From F1-120-MAGs238 sp964484185 (GTDB lineage Bacteria > Planctomycetota > Phycisphaerae > Phycisphaerales > UBA1924), in assembly GCA_964484185.1 (NCBI GenBank), contig CAZAEQ010000005.1, positions 62,001 to 126,000 of the forward strand: 64,000 nt of DNA, read 5' to 3'. The notes beneath the pieces were generated by a model, which ran no database searches, had not been told where the DNA came from, and saw only the letters and a list, made by a program, of their open reading frames with translations. This document shows positions 16,770 to 25,846 of the stretch, piece by piece (the first letter of the stretch is position 1; every line of letters begins with the position of its first letter). The position numbers were made by a program, and so were the translations under genes.

Positions 16770-18053
16770 ATGATTTCCCCCGTGCTGACGATCCAAAATA
16801 CCAAATTAGCCGTCGAAGTCGCTGCCCCCAAAAACTCTAACGCGTTCAAGGCGTTGTGGGCCATCGATCCTTCATTGACGTTCCTCAATCACGGTTCGTA
16901 CGGCGCTGTGCCGCGGAGCGTGGGGGAATATCGAGCTTCGCTGCTTGCACGCATGGAGTGGGACGCGGTTCGGTTCTATAAGGTAGATCTCGAACGGCTG
17001 ATGGATCAGTGGCGGCACCGGATGGGGGGATTCATTGGGTGTGCGGCCAAAGACCTGGCTTCGTTGCCCAATGCCACGATCGCGATCGCGACTGCGATTC
17101 ACAATACGGATTGGAAGGCCGGCGATGAGGTTCTGCTCACAGATCACGAATACATGTCGGGCGTGAACGAACTCCGCCGACTTGAGCAGACGGTGGGGAT
17201 CAAGATCGTGTGGGCGGCGATTCCGTTCCCGATCCAGTCGCCCCAGCAGATCCTCGACAGCGTCTTTGAGAAGTTGACCAATAAGACCCGGATGGTGATG
17301 GTGAGCCAGATCACCAGCTCAACGTCGCTGATCTTCCCGGTCGCGGAAATTATCGCCGAGTGCAATCGCCGCGGGATTGAAGTGCTGTTGGACGGAACGC
17401 ACGCACCCGGACAGATTCCCGTAAACGTTCGGGAACTGGATGCGACGTACTTCGTCGGTTCAGGCCATAAGTGGATCAGCGCGCCCAAAGGCACGGGGTT
17501 CATGTACGTCCACCCCTCCAAGCAGGAGGGCTTCCGGCCGTTGTCGATCTCCAGCCGCGGCCACAAGATTCGCCCCGAGCGGGCCTTGTTCCTGCGCGAT
17601 TTCGACTATGTCGGTACCGATGACTACTCGAAGGTATTGGCGATGACCGCCTCGCTGGATTTCTACGACAGCGTGGTGCCGGGCGGATGGGATGAAGTCA
17701 TGGCGACCAATCACAACCTGGTGATCAAGGGCCGGGATTTGATTTGCCGCGAATTGAGGGATTTTGGTGTGATGGCGACCGCGCCGGATCACATGACTGG
17801 TTCGATGACGACATTGCTGTTGCCCGAACCCCCCTTGGATCTGGTCAACCGGCCGACCCAGTACGATGATGCCCTTCAGGACAAACTGGTCGACAAGCAC
17901 AGCGTGGTCGCCCCGATCTGGCGATTGACGGCGGATAACCGCCGCGTGATGCGGATTAGTGCCCAGTTGTACAACACGATCGAGGAATACCAGGTGCTGG
18001 CCGATGCTCTGAAGGTAGAGCTTGCGGCCGAGCGTGCTGGCAACCGGATCTGA
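16770..18053 (+). CDS. Class V aminotransferase (isopenicillin N epimerase-like), paralogue
   Basis: The 427-residue PLP enzyme is clearly related to the one at 14.3-15.5 kb. It has LTFLNHGSYGAVP at the N-terminus, LDGTHAPGQ for the pyridine-contacting Asp, and the PLP lysine in GSGHKWISAPKG. A good AAGGGAG Shine-Dalgarno precedes the ATG at 16770; a TTG at 16731 would add 13 residues without one. The two copies differ in many residues, so they may have separate substrates. Context with cysteine dioxygenase suggests action on cysteine or cysteine sulfinate, with sulfite or sulfide as a possible product. This is inference. Confidence 0.88.
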   Translation: MISPVLTIQNTKLAVEVAAPKNSNAFKALWAIDPSLTFLNHGSYGAVPRSVGEYRASLLARMEWDAVRFYKVDLERLMDQWRHRMGGFIGCAAKDLASLPNATIAIATAIHNTDWKAGDEVLLTDHEYMSGVNELRRLEQTVGIKIVWAAIPFPIQSPQQILDSVFEKLTNKTRMVMVSQITSSTSLIFPVAEIIAECNRRGIEVLLDGTHAPGQIPVNVRELDATYFVGSGHKWISAPKGTGFMYVHPSKQEGFRPLSISSRGHKIRPERALFLRDFDYVGTDDYSKVLAMTASLDFYDSVVPGGWDEVMATNHNLVIKGRDLICRELRDFGVMATAPDHMTGSMTTLLLPEPPLDLVNRPTQYDDALQDKLVDKHSVVAPIWRLTADNRRVMRISAQLYNTIEEYQVLADALKVELAAERAGNRI

Positions 18054-18079
18054 ATCCAGAGAAAGACAAGAAGAGTTTT

Positions 18080-18156
18080 AACATCAGATAAACACGATGT
18101 ACACGATGGGAACAAGGCATTGGCCTTTATCGTGAACATCGTGTTTATCTGATGTT
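18080..18156. repeat. Long near-perfect inverted repeat between convergent genes
   Basis: Two 28-nt arms (18080-18107 and 18129-18156) are reverse complements apart from one mismatch. The inner AAGGC/GCCTT (18114-18118, 18123-18127) can extend the hairpin. It lies between the ends of convergent genes, so it may act as a bidirectional terminator, although it lacks clean T-runs. Its AT-rich stem unlike the flanking genes could also mark a REP- or MITE-like element. Confidence 0.75.
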
Positions 18157-18203
18157 TATGATGCCTTTCAGGTCTTCCTTTGCGTACAAAGTGCCATTCG
18201 CAC

Positions 18204-20468
18204 CTACTTCGCTGGCACAAGTTCAACCAGACCGGCATCGACGCCCTGACCGCCAGTAGATTGGCGGCAGTGGATGGATATTGAATTGATGCCGACCTTG
18301 AGTCCGGCTTGGGCTACATCTGAAATCGGGATGATTCCATACCCGCTGCGGTATCCGCTGACTTTCGCGGCGAGGATTCCATTGAGATACACCTCGGCAT
18401 CTTCATCGTGATAGAGCGAGAGTTGAACGGCGGAGGGGACGGTTGAAAGTGTGAATTCGCGGGCGAGCCAGATGTTGTTGGTCGACCAGACGGTTTCGAC
18501 GACCGCGCCGGGTGTGCCAGTGGTGCCAAAGCCGGCTTTGCCTTCCTTCCATCCCGCATAGTTGAAGCCGGTCTTTTCCCAGCCGGCGAGGGGTTCGGTA
18601 AATGTGTACTTCCAGATCGCGCGTTCTGAAGCGGGCACCTGATTGGCGTTGGCGAGCAACTGGCGAATGGATGGAATCGGGCCATAGAGGGCGGCGGTGG
18701 ATTCTTTGACAGCGGCGGGGTCAATCTTCCAGACTTTGCGGTCGTAGGTCAGCCAGCCATTGACTTCGATCTCAACATCGGTGGTCTGGGTGTAGACAGC
18801 TGCGCATAGACCCTGGGCAATGAGCGGCGGAAGTTCTTTGGTGAGTTCGATGTACGCGGCGGTGAGCTCCGATTGATTCTTGTAGGTCTTATAGCCCCAG
18901 TTGTTTTTGGCGAGGAGTGTGTGGCCTTCGACGGGAAGACCTAGGCCGCCGTATTCGCCAAGGACCGCCGCGCGGTTGGCTTCAAGCGCGGGGACATTGG
19001 GATTGGGGTACATGTGGATGTCGGAGACATCGCCGTTTTTCATGTCGGTCCAGCCGCTGGCGTTGTTGACCAGGCGGGATGGATCGAGCTTTTTCACTTT
19101 GTCGACAACTGAGCGGGACCAATTCAGATCGTTCTGCCCCCACCCTTCGTTCCACGGGACCCACATCACGATGGATGGGTGATTGCCAAAGTCCTGAATG
19201 ATCTCTTCGGTCTCGCGTTCAAAGTTCTTTTTCCACTTGTCATCGAGTGCTGGAGATTTTTCGAACTCTTTGTTTTCTTTGTTGGCAAAGAACGGGCTGG
19301 GGATATCTTGCCAGACCATGAGTCCCATCTTGTCGCACCAGTAGTAGAAGAGTTCAGATTCGACTTTGACATGCTTGCGAAGCATGTTGCAGCCCATTTT
19401 CTTGGCGGCTTCGATATCAAACTTCATGGCCTCTTCGTTTGGCGGCGTGTAAAGACCATCGGGCCAGAAACCCTGATCGAGCGGGCCGAAGTGGAAGATG
19501 GGTTTGGAATTGAGGAGCAGGCGGTTGACCCCTGCGCTGTCTTTTCCGATCGCGACATCGCGGAATGCGAAGTAGCTGGAGACTTTGTCGACGACTTCCT
19601 TGCCGCGTTTCAGGGTGATTGTGGCTTCGTAGAGGTACGGGTCATCGGGCGACCACGCGTGCGGCGAGGCGATCTTGATCTGCGGGCGCATATGTGCATC
19701 AGAGCCCGAGACATCGATTGTGTTACCGGCGAAGGAGAATTCGCAGGAGATGTCAGCGGCGGGCGCGTTGATGTAAATGTCGCAGGCAACCGTGCCATCT
19801 TTGAGCGACGATTCGAATTTCAGCGAGCTGATCGAAGTGGTGGGAACCGCTTCCGCCCAGACAGTTTGCCAGATGCCGCTTGTTCTGGTGTACCAGATTC
19901 CGTGCGGGGTGTGCCATTGCTTGCCGCGGGGCTGGCCGCCGGAATCGGTCGGATCTTTCACGCTGATCTGCAGTTGGTTTTCACCAGGCTTGAGTGCATC
20001 GGTGATATCGAAACTGAACGGGGAGTAGCCACCGACGTGAGATCCGATTTCTTTTCCGTTGACAAGAAGCGTTGCGGACCAGTCTGCTGCGCCGACGTGG
20101 AGGATGATTCGTTTGCCGTTCCACTTTTCTTGCGGCGTGAAAATGCGTTGATACCAGAGTGTCTGATTGTCCTCAAGCAGTTTGCCTACGCCAGAGAGCG
20201 ACGACTCAATGGGAAACGGGACGAGGATTGAAGATTCAAACTTCGATGGCTTTGCTCCATCAGTGATTTCATATTGCCAGAGGCCATTGAGATTGAGCCA
20301 GTCTGCGCGGACCATCGTGGGGCGGGGGTATTGACGCCAGGCATTTTCTGGAGTGACGGTTGCGCCCCAGGTTGTAGAGAGTGGGGCGGGCGCGGGTTGC
20401 CAGTTCTTAGCATCGGGAGCGGCGAGTGCGGCGGCGGAAATTGAAAGCGAGAGAATGTGTGAGAGCAT
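18204..20468 (-). CDS. Secreted glycoside hydrolase family 2 protein (beta-galactosidase/glucuronidase-like)
   Basis: The 754-residue product has a signal peptide (first 16-18 residues, ending ALAAP). A GH2 sugar-binding jelly roll (about 60-210), an immunoglobulin-like domain and a TIM barrel (about 310-590) follow, then a C-terminal galactose-binding-like region (about 640-750). The acid/base glutamate is in the WNEGWGQ segment and the nucleophile in VLGEYGG. GH2 members remove beta-linked galactose, glucuronate, mannose or similar from glycans. Domain order fits, but substrate cannot be deduced. The gene is convergent with the PLP gene and the long inverted repeat, and downstream of the porin on the same strand, separated by a terminator. 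Confidence 0.9.
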   Translation of the reverse strand: MLSHILSLSISAAALAAPDAKNWQPAPAPLSTTWGATVTPENAWRQYPRPTMVRADWLNLNGLWQYEITDGAKPSKFESSILVPFPIESSLSGVGKLLEDNQTLWYQRIFTPQEKWNGKRIILHVGAADWSATLLVNGKEIGSHVGGYSPFSFDITDALKPGENQLQISVKDPTDSGGQPRGKQWHTPHGIWYTRTSGIWQTVWAEAVPTTSISSLKFESSLKDGTVACDIYINAPAADISCEFSFAGNTIDVSGSDAHMRPQIKIASPHAWSPDDPYLYEATITLKRGKEVVDKVSSYFAFRDVAIGKDSAGVNRLLLNSKPIFHFGPLDQGFWPDGLYTPPNEEAMKFDIEAAKKMGCNMLRKHVKVESELFYYWCDKMGLMVWQDIPSPFFANKENKEFEKSPALDDKWKKNFERETEEIIQDFGNHPSIVMWVPWNEGWGQNDLNWSRSVVDKVKKLDPSRLVNNASGWTDMKNGDVSDIHMYPNPNVPALEANRAAVLGEYGGLGLPVEGHTLLAKNNWGYKTYKNQSELTAAYIELTKELPPLIAQGLCAAVYTQTTDVEIEVNGWLTYDRKVWKIDPAAVKESTAALYGPIPSIRQLLANANQVPASERAIWKYTFTEPLAGWEKTGFNYAGWKEGKAGFGTTGTPGAVVETVWSTNNIWLAREFTLSTVPSAVQLSLYHDEDAEVYLNGILAAKVSGYRSGYGIIPISDVAQAGLKVGINSISIHCRQSTGGQGVDAGLVELVPAK

Positions 20469-20525
20469 GCCCTGAGGATATCTGATTCACAGCAGAGTGA
20501 AAAAGAAAATGGAGTGTAAAAACAC

Positions 20526-20555
20526 ACTGGCCGGCCCCGAGGGGGACCGGCCAGT
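20526..20555 (-). terminator. Rho-independent terminator of the porin gene
   Basis: ACTGGCCGGCCCC and GGGGACCGGCCAGT pair with a single bulged A around a GAG loop. On the minus strand the hairpin is followed by GTGTTTTTAC. It lies about 42 bp after the porin stop. Confidence 0.85.
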
Positions 20556-20596
20556 AGAGTCAAAATTTCGGACGGTGGCCATCCGATCGAGATGAA

Positions 20597-21844
20597 TTAC
20601 CAGACGACCTGTGCTTGGACAGCAAGAGCGACTTCGCCCTTCTTGTCCTGACCGAGGAAGCCGACTGTTGGCTGTGAAGTGTTATAAGCCGGGGAGCTGA
20701 GGCTAGCCAGGTTCATGTTCTTGCTCAGCGTCCAAACGAGGTCAGCCGAGATCTTGAAGGTGTGGCTGCGGGGGCTGACGTAGTAGTTGCCGCCGAGAGT
20801 GATGAAGTGGAAGGTGCGGTTGCCGGATGCGATGTAGTCCTTATCACCGCGGATGCCTTCGTAGCGAGCAACAAATTCGAGCTGGTCGGTGGCGAAGACG
20901 CCGCCCTGAACGATCCAGCCGAAATTGGTACGCTTCGGGGTGCCCTTGAGATCAGTCTGAGCGCCGACGAATGCGCCGTAGAGGTTCCAGCCTGATGCTT
21001 CGTATGAAACATCAACGGTTCCTTGCCACATGCTCATGTCGTCGGTGTTGGCCTTGGAGCCAGGACCGGTCTTGCCAGCGGTCTGGTAGTGACCAGCGAC
21101 GCCGATGAGGAGGCCGTTGCTGTCTGAGTCACGCCATGAGGTGAAATCGTTCCAGCGGCTCCAGTCGGTGCCCATGCACTGGAATTCAGCGCGAGCGGTG
21201 ATGGCGAAGTCGGACTCGCCAACTGAGTTGTACTCAGTGGCGGCCTGGTTTGCACCATCGCTGAAGTCAGCCATGAAGCGCCAGGAGTCAGCGCGGTAGC
21301 CGATTTCCATGGCCTGTGAGCGGCCGAGCGTGAAGACTGAGTTGACGACGCCGCGGTTGACGAGCAACTGCTTTTCATCGCCGACGAGTTCTTCGCGGAG
21401 ACCGGCGAGCTTGAACTGGCCGCCACGGACGTAGAAGCCATTGTCCCAGGTGTAGCGGAAGTCCGCATCCTTGAGCATGACTGCGCCGTCGCCGCCGAAC
21501 TGCACGTCTACTGAGTAGGTGAGTTCTTTGGTCCAAGTGTTACCCCAGAACTTCACACGTGCGTTTGGCATGTTGAAGCCGTGGGTGTAGTTTTCGTTAC
21601 CACCGGTCTGGCTGGAAGAGCGGAAATCGCTGTTCCAACGGAACTGGGTGTAACCACCGATGTACAGCGTGCTGTCACCAGCGGTCAACTTGAAGTGTTC
21701 CGCACCAGCTGCAAGAGCGCTGTTGCGAGCCGCTGCATCAGCCGACAATTCGGCGGCGTATGCGCGGTCCTGATCGGGGGAAGCGGCAAGCGCGATTGAA
21801 CTCAGCGCTGCGCCTGCGAGCACCATAAGAACTTTGCTCTTCAT
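20597..21844 (-). CDS. Outer-membrane porin (OprO/P-like beta-barrel)
   Basis: The 415-residue product has a signal peptide (MKSKVLMVLAGAALSSIALAA), then a short Ala/Ser-rich helical stretch and a beta-rich barrel with alternating aromatic residues, ending in the typical terminal aromatic (…QAQVVW). The N-terminal strand LYIGGYTQFRWNSDFR matches phosphate-selective-porin-like proteins of planctomycetes. The ATG at 21844 has an AAGGAG Shine-Dalgarno; a longer frame from 21955 has no signal peptide at its start. It is divergent from a PhoB-like regulator gene, so phosphate-responsive control is plausible but not shown. Confidence 0.85.
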   Translation of the reverse strand: MKSKVLMVLAGAALSSIALAASPDQDRAYAAELSADAAARNSALAAGAEHFKLTAGDSTLYIGGYTQFRWNSDFRSSSQTGGNENYTHGFNMPNARVKFWGNTWTKELTYSVDVQFGGDGAVMLKDADFRYTWDNGFYVRGGQFKLAGLREELVGDEKQLLVNRGVVNSVFTLGRSQAMEIGYRADSWRFMADFSDGANQAATEYNSVGESDFAITARAEFQCMGTDWSRWNDFTSWRDSDSNGLLIGVAGHYQTAGKTGPGSKANTDDMSMWQGTVDVSYEASGWNLYGAFVGAQTDLKGTPKRTNFGWIVQGGVFATDQLEFVARYEGIRGDKDYIASGNRTFHFITLGGNYYVSPRSHTFKISADLVWTLSKNMNLASLSSPAYNTSQPTVGFLGQDKKGEVALAVQAQVVW

Positions 21845-22429
21845 TCGAAAGACTCCTTCATTGCCGGGATCGCGCCGGTGACTCGCCGTCACGTACCCGT
21901 CATTCACACCGTCCGATAGTTCGTGGAAACACCCCACGCCTAGCGAAGTTGGCACATACTAGCAAGAAACTCCTGCGAGTGCTTACCGGACTGCTTTTCG
22001 CTTTCCGGGACACGCTCCATCAACGCGATGGATCAGAAGCAGCTTGTTTGGAAAACCGGTCAAAGTCGTTTCAGACTGGTTTTCCGAAAGAAATCGCTGA
22101 TGAGTAAACGCCAGCGACAGGACTTGCCGGATCTCAAAACCCTTCGCGAATGCGATAGGTCAAAAGTCCGGGGTCCATTGGGCGGGATGCTACCCCCGCT
22201 CAGCGACTTTGACAAACAGCCGCCACACCCTTTTCGTCTACAGGGGCTTTAGGGCACAATAATTGACAGCACAATAAGGAAGAACTTTGGCTCAAGTTGA
22301 ATTCACCAAATCTGAACGGGACTCCCCCTTCACGGGGGTTCTCATGGCGTTACGCTCTAGCAGATTCGGGGACCCAGAGATTGTAAAATGACGCAAGTGT
22401 TGTCTAATAAAGAAGTTAAGAGCAATCCT
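21845..22429. promoter_or_regulatory. Long divergent intergenic region between porin and response regulator
   Basis: The 585 bp hold no credible gene. A 74-residue frame at 22028-22252 has no signal or Shine-Dalgarno support. A TTGACA at 22263-22268 may be a -35 for the regulator, but no good -10 follows. A small CCCCC/GGGGG hairpin (22324-22338) lies in the leader. An ATG at 22388 could extend the regulator by 14 residues. I see no clear Pho-box repeats. Confidence 0.4.
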
Positions 22430-23134
22430 ATGAGCCAGATCAAGCACATCCTTATTGTCGAAGATGAACGCGACCTCTCTGATCTCTTGACGTTCAACCT
22501 CCAAAAAGCGGGTTATAGGACGAGCGCAAGTTTTGACGGTCGCGAAGCTCTCCAAACTGCTCTCGCGACAACTTTTGACCTGATCGTGCTGGACATCATG
22601 CTCCCCGGAATGAGCGGAACCGACATCGCCGCACGCCTGAGGTCAAACCCCAAGACTGCTCGAACCCCAATAATAATGGTTACAGCTAAGAGCGAGGAAG
22701 TGGATCAACTTGTCGGCCTGGCGGTGGGCGCCGATGACTATCTCACCAAACCCTTCAGCCCCAAAGTGCTGCTTGCCCGTATAGAAGCTGTCTTGCGTCG
22801 GAGCAGTTCGGCCAACCCCGAGTCTCGAGTCCTCTCTATGGGCCAAATTGTTGTCAATTTGGACTCCCACGAAGCGGTGGTTGATGGTGAAGTCGTGAAA
22901 CTCACACTGACTGAGTTCCGGCTGCTCGCCTGTTTGCTTGCAGAGCGAGGAAGAGTTCTCAGTCGATCAGTTCTGATCACCAAAGCGATCGGGCCCGGAA
23001 TTATGGTGACCGAACGAACGATCGATGTTCACTTGACGGCGCTGCGCAAGAAACTGGGAGCGCACGCCGACTTCATTCAAACTGTTCGCGGCGTCGGGTA
23101 TCGAGCAGTGGAAGACTCGGCTGCCGAGATTTAG
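22430..23134 (+). CDS. OmpR/PhoB-family response regulator
   Basis: The 234-residue protein has a receiver domain with VEDERD at the N-terminus, the phospho-acceptor Asp in LIVLDIMLP, Thr/Lys switch residues (MVTAKSEE, YLTKPFS), and a C-terminal winged helix (about 135-230) with TLTEFRLLACLL and VDVHLTALRKKLG-type residues. It regulates transcription, presumably after phosphorylation by a histidine kinase. The likely partner is the PhoR-like kinase at 25847, separated by two dockerin-tailed genes. The ATG at 22430 gives the usual short N-terminus; one at 22388 is the alternative. The divergent porin gene is a natural target. Confidence 0.92.
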   Translation: MSQIKHILIVEDERDLSDLLTFNLQKAGYRTSASFDGREALQTALATTFDLIVLDIMLPGMSGTDIAARLRSNPKTARTPIIMVTAKSEEVDQLVGLAVGADDYLTKPFSPKVLLARIEAVLRRSSSANPESRVLSMGQIVVNLDSHEAVVDGEVVKLTLTEFRLLACLLAERGRVLSRSVLITKAIGPGIMVTERTIDVHLTALRKKLGAHADFIQTVRGVGYRAVEDSAAEI

Positions 23135-23183
23135 AACCCGGGTTTCAGGGGTCGTCAGCATTTCCCATCTGGGACAGACTCGA

Positions 23184-23196
23184 TGTCAGGCTGACA
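23184..23196. promoter_or_regulatory. Palindromic candidate operator TGTCAGGCTGACA
   Basis: A perfect 6-bp inverted repeat with one central base lies 50 bp past the response regulator stop and about 230 bp upstream of the next gene. It has operator-like form, but no second copy was found by eye. Confidence 0.25.
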
Positions 23197-23428
23197 GCCG
23201 GGCGTTTTGGGAAACGGCAATCAAAAACAGATGCAGAGTACGTTCCGCTGATGGCTACTGGCCAGCGGGTATGTGCCGCACACGTTGCAAAAATGGAAGC
23301 TCTGGTGTTTATGCAATCAACGGGGTAATTCGGGAATGTGCGTGAAAATGTGAGAGGCATTACGTTGTCCTTATCGTGGGAGTGCGGCGCAGTGGTGATC
23401 CGCGACAATCTGATTCAGGAGATCTCAC

Positions 23429-24625
23429 ATGAATCGTCTTTCTTCAATCGCATCAATCATCACAGTTTGCGGCACTGTTCTGTCGGGGGCTACGGCATCA
23501 GGACAATTGACCTATGACATTTCTCACACGTTCACCTTTTTCCCGCCGGCGGGATTTCCCGCAGTGATTCCATTGGTGCAGGGCGCATATTTCCAGCACG
23601 CATGGATCAAGGAGTCTGGGTACCGGGCGTGGGGGGCAGCGCCGTTGCCACAGGGTCCGAACTTTGATCCATTTGGGATGGAGACTCCGACGGCGACCGG
23701 CGCCGCAAATCACTCCACAACCACGGGATTGATGAATCCAGTGAATTTCCAGGCGTTCACAATCTCACCGAGCGGCCTGTTCTGGACCGGGTGTACAACC
23801 GTGACAAGCCCCAACTCTGGACTATCGGCATCGGCATGCAATCAGTTTGACATCATGCCCTTTGGCGCTGGGACGCCGATCTCCGGGACATTTCGTTCTG
23901 TGGGTGGACTGCTCATGGGTGGACGCAGGTATCAGGAGGCCTATGCGTTTTCATCGGCGGGACTCTCAATGTCCGGAGTCTCTCCAACTGGCCAGATTCT
24001 CTGGCACGCGACAATGGCAAGTGTTTCTGGAAGTGTGCACGCGATCCGGGTGACAAGTGATCCGATCATGGTCGTCGCCACTGATCCAGCAGGAAACACG
24101 GCGTCAGCGGTTGCGCTTGACATTGACTTTGAAAATTCAGGACCTGGGGGAGTGAACTGGCAATCAGATGTATTGACAGTTGATGCACCGAACTCGCGAT
24201 TTGTAATTCAGATGGATCAGAGTGTCGCACCACGAGGCGGCGATCTGATTATCGAAACACAGAACGGCGCCATATCTGTGGCGGCAGGGACCGGCATGTT
24301 CGCAAATCTATCCCTTCCGCCCATCGGATCGATTGTCCCATTCAGCATGCACCTGAGGAACGACATTCCAGTTGACTATGACGCCAACGGGATCCTGCCT
24401 GGCGCAACAAGTGCATCGCTTGAGTTCCTTGGCGGCGGTTCCATGCCAGGGAAAGCTGGCTGTCGAGCGGATTTCAACGGCGATGGCGAAGTTGACTTCT
24501 TTGACTATCTTGACTTCGTTGACGCGTTCAGCGCGGGATTGGACGCCGCGGACTTCAATCATGATGAGGTCATTGATTTCTTTGACTATCTCGATTTTGT
24601 GGATGCGTTCAGCGCCGGTTGCTGA
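23429..24625 (+). CDS. Secreted dockerin-tailed protein, unknown body
   Basis: The 398-residue protein has a signal peptide ending near residue 26 (ATASGQ). The body (about 27-340) is beta-rich and Gly/Ser/Thr-rich; I do not recognise a catalytic motif. The last 54 residues (24461-24622) form the two-unit dockerin-like tail: ADFNGDGEVDFFDYLDFVDAF, then a second copy ending FSAGC. Each unit has the D-x-N-x-D-x-x-x-D calcium loop typical of type I dockerin repeats. A GAGATC-preceded AGGAG Shine-Dalgarno supports the ATG. It lies between PhoB-like and PhoR-like genes. Confidence 0.85.
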   Translation: MNRLSSIASIITVCGTVLSGATASGQLTYDISHTFTFFPPAGFPAVIPLVQGAYFQHAWIKESGYRAWGAAPLPQGPNFDPFGMETPTATGAANHSTTTGLMNPVNFQAFTISPSGLFWTGCTTVTSPNSGLSASACNQFDIMPFGAGTPISGTFRSVGGLLMGGRRYQEAYAFSSAGLSMSGVSPTGQILWHATMASVSGSVHAIRVTSDPIMVVATDPAGNTASAVALDIDFENSGPGGVNWQSDVLTVDAPNSRFVIQMDQSVAPRGGDLIIETQNGAISVAAGTGMFANLSLPPIGSIVPFSMHLRNDIPVDYDANGILPGATSASLEFLGGGSMPGKAGCRADFNGDGEVDFFDYLDFVDAFSAGLDAADFNHDEVIDFFDYLDFVDAFSAGC

Positions 24626-24820
24626 TCGCTCAGAACCGTTTGGCTGATAACTTGGGCAACCTAGCCCAGATTCTCTAGCTGCAAGCGAGGCATTGCTCGC
24701 AGCTGGACTCAACTTTCGATTGCAATCGGTCCTCTGTATCTGATATGATTTTTTCGAGAGTCGATCTCGCTGCGAGCGGCTTGTTCGCTCGGCTCGCCTG
24801 ACGTGATGGAGGACTGAAAA

Positions 24821-25816
24821 GTGAGAGCTTCTGAATCTACCGCTGGTTCTGCTGTACTGGCAGTTGCGATCGGGATGTTCACGCAGAACGTCCAGGCACA
24901 GGTTCTAGAAGCGAATCTTCGAATCTGGTTTGATGCATCAGATTCTGCGAACGTGACGCTGGACACAACGGGTTTGACCACCGTCGCTCGGATCAACAAC
25001 AGGGCAAGCAGCGGCGGATTTATCGCGAACGCGACGAAAGCCCAGCAGCCACAGTGGCTCGCTGGCGAGATCAATGGATTTCCGGCAATGCTCTTCGACG
25101 GCGTGAACGATGTGCTCCGCAACACAGCATTCTCAAATACGCCGCTCGCAGAAGCCACGATTTTTATGGTGTTTGCGCCCGAGACTTCGGACGGGAGCTA
25201 TCCAGGACTCATTTCTTTAGGTACCGCTGACGGGAGCGACTATCTCACCGGTATCAATGTTGATCTTGGCCAGGGTTTCCAGAATTCGTTCAGCTATCTG
25301 AACATCGAAGGACCCAAGCTCATCACCCCCGGCGGGCGGAATTATCGCAATTCGAGCAATTCGTTTAATACATGGCATTTGATCCAGGTGAACTACTGGA
25401 GTTCGCGGCTTGAACTGGTGGTTGATGGAGTTCGTGAAGGGCGAGTGACTTTCACTGCACCGGCACAGATCAACGCACAGGCGCTAAGGCTTGGCGCGAG
25501 ATACTACTCGGGGGGCGAACGAGGCTACGGGAATATCAAGCTCGCTGAAGTGCTGGTGTATGACAGCGCCGCCGATTGCGATGCGTTGAATCAGACCGCG
25601 CTCTATCTCGCCGCAAAGTATGGGATAGCAACGGCATATCTGCCGCCGGGATGCCCGGCAGATTTTAATGCTGACTGCACGGTGGACTTCTTTGATTATC
25701 TTGATTTTGTTGATGCCTTCAGTACAGGATTGTCCAGGGCGGACTTCAATCTTGATCAGGTGATCGATTTCTTTGATTATTTGGATTTCGTGGATGCCTT
25801 CAGCACTGGGTGCTGA
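24821..25816 (+). CDS. Secreted LamG-like jelly-roll protein with dockerin tail
   Basis: The 331-residue protein starts at a GTG preceded by GGAGG. A signal peptide ends near AQA (about residue 27). The body is a concanavalin/LamG-like domain (about 30-270) with LRIWFDASDS at the start and the family ending AEVLVYDSAADCDALNQTALYLAAKYGI. Such domains bind carbohydrates or act as spacers in surface proteins. The 54-residue tail (25652-25813) has two calcium-loop units and ends in GC. No catalytic residues are visible. Confidence 0.87.
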   Translation: MRASESTAGSAVLAVAIGMFTQNVQAQVLEANLRIWFDASDSANVTLDTTGLTTVARINNRASSGGFIANATKAQQPQWLAGEINGFPAMLFDGVNDVLRNTAFSNTPLAEATIFMVFAPETSDGSYPGLISLGTADGSDYLTGINVDLGQGFQNSFSYLNIEGPKLITPGGRNYRNSSNSFNTWHLIQVNYWSSRLELVVDGVREGRVTFTAPAQINAQALRLGARYYSGGERGYGNIKLAEVLVYDSAADCDALNQTALYLAAKYGIATAYLPPGCPADFNADCTVDFFDYLDFVDAFSTGLSRADFNLDQVIDFFDYLDFVDAFSTGC

Positions 25817-25846
25817 TCGCGCTGCAGCGGTTCTATCCTCCGAGCA

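Noticed and set aside
19179..20231. A 350-codon plus-strand open frame
   Set aside because: It lies wholly antisense to the GH2 gene, has no signal or Shine-Dalgarno and no recognisable domain; high GC makes such antisense frames common here.
21845..23428. Pho-box in the porin/regulator gap or upstream of the dockerin gene
   Set aside because: No pair of CTGTCAT-type 7-mers with 4-bp spacing was found; the palindrome at 23184 is inverted, not direct.
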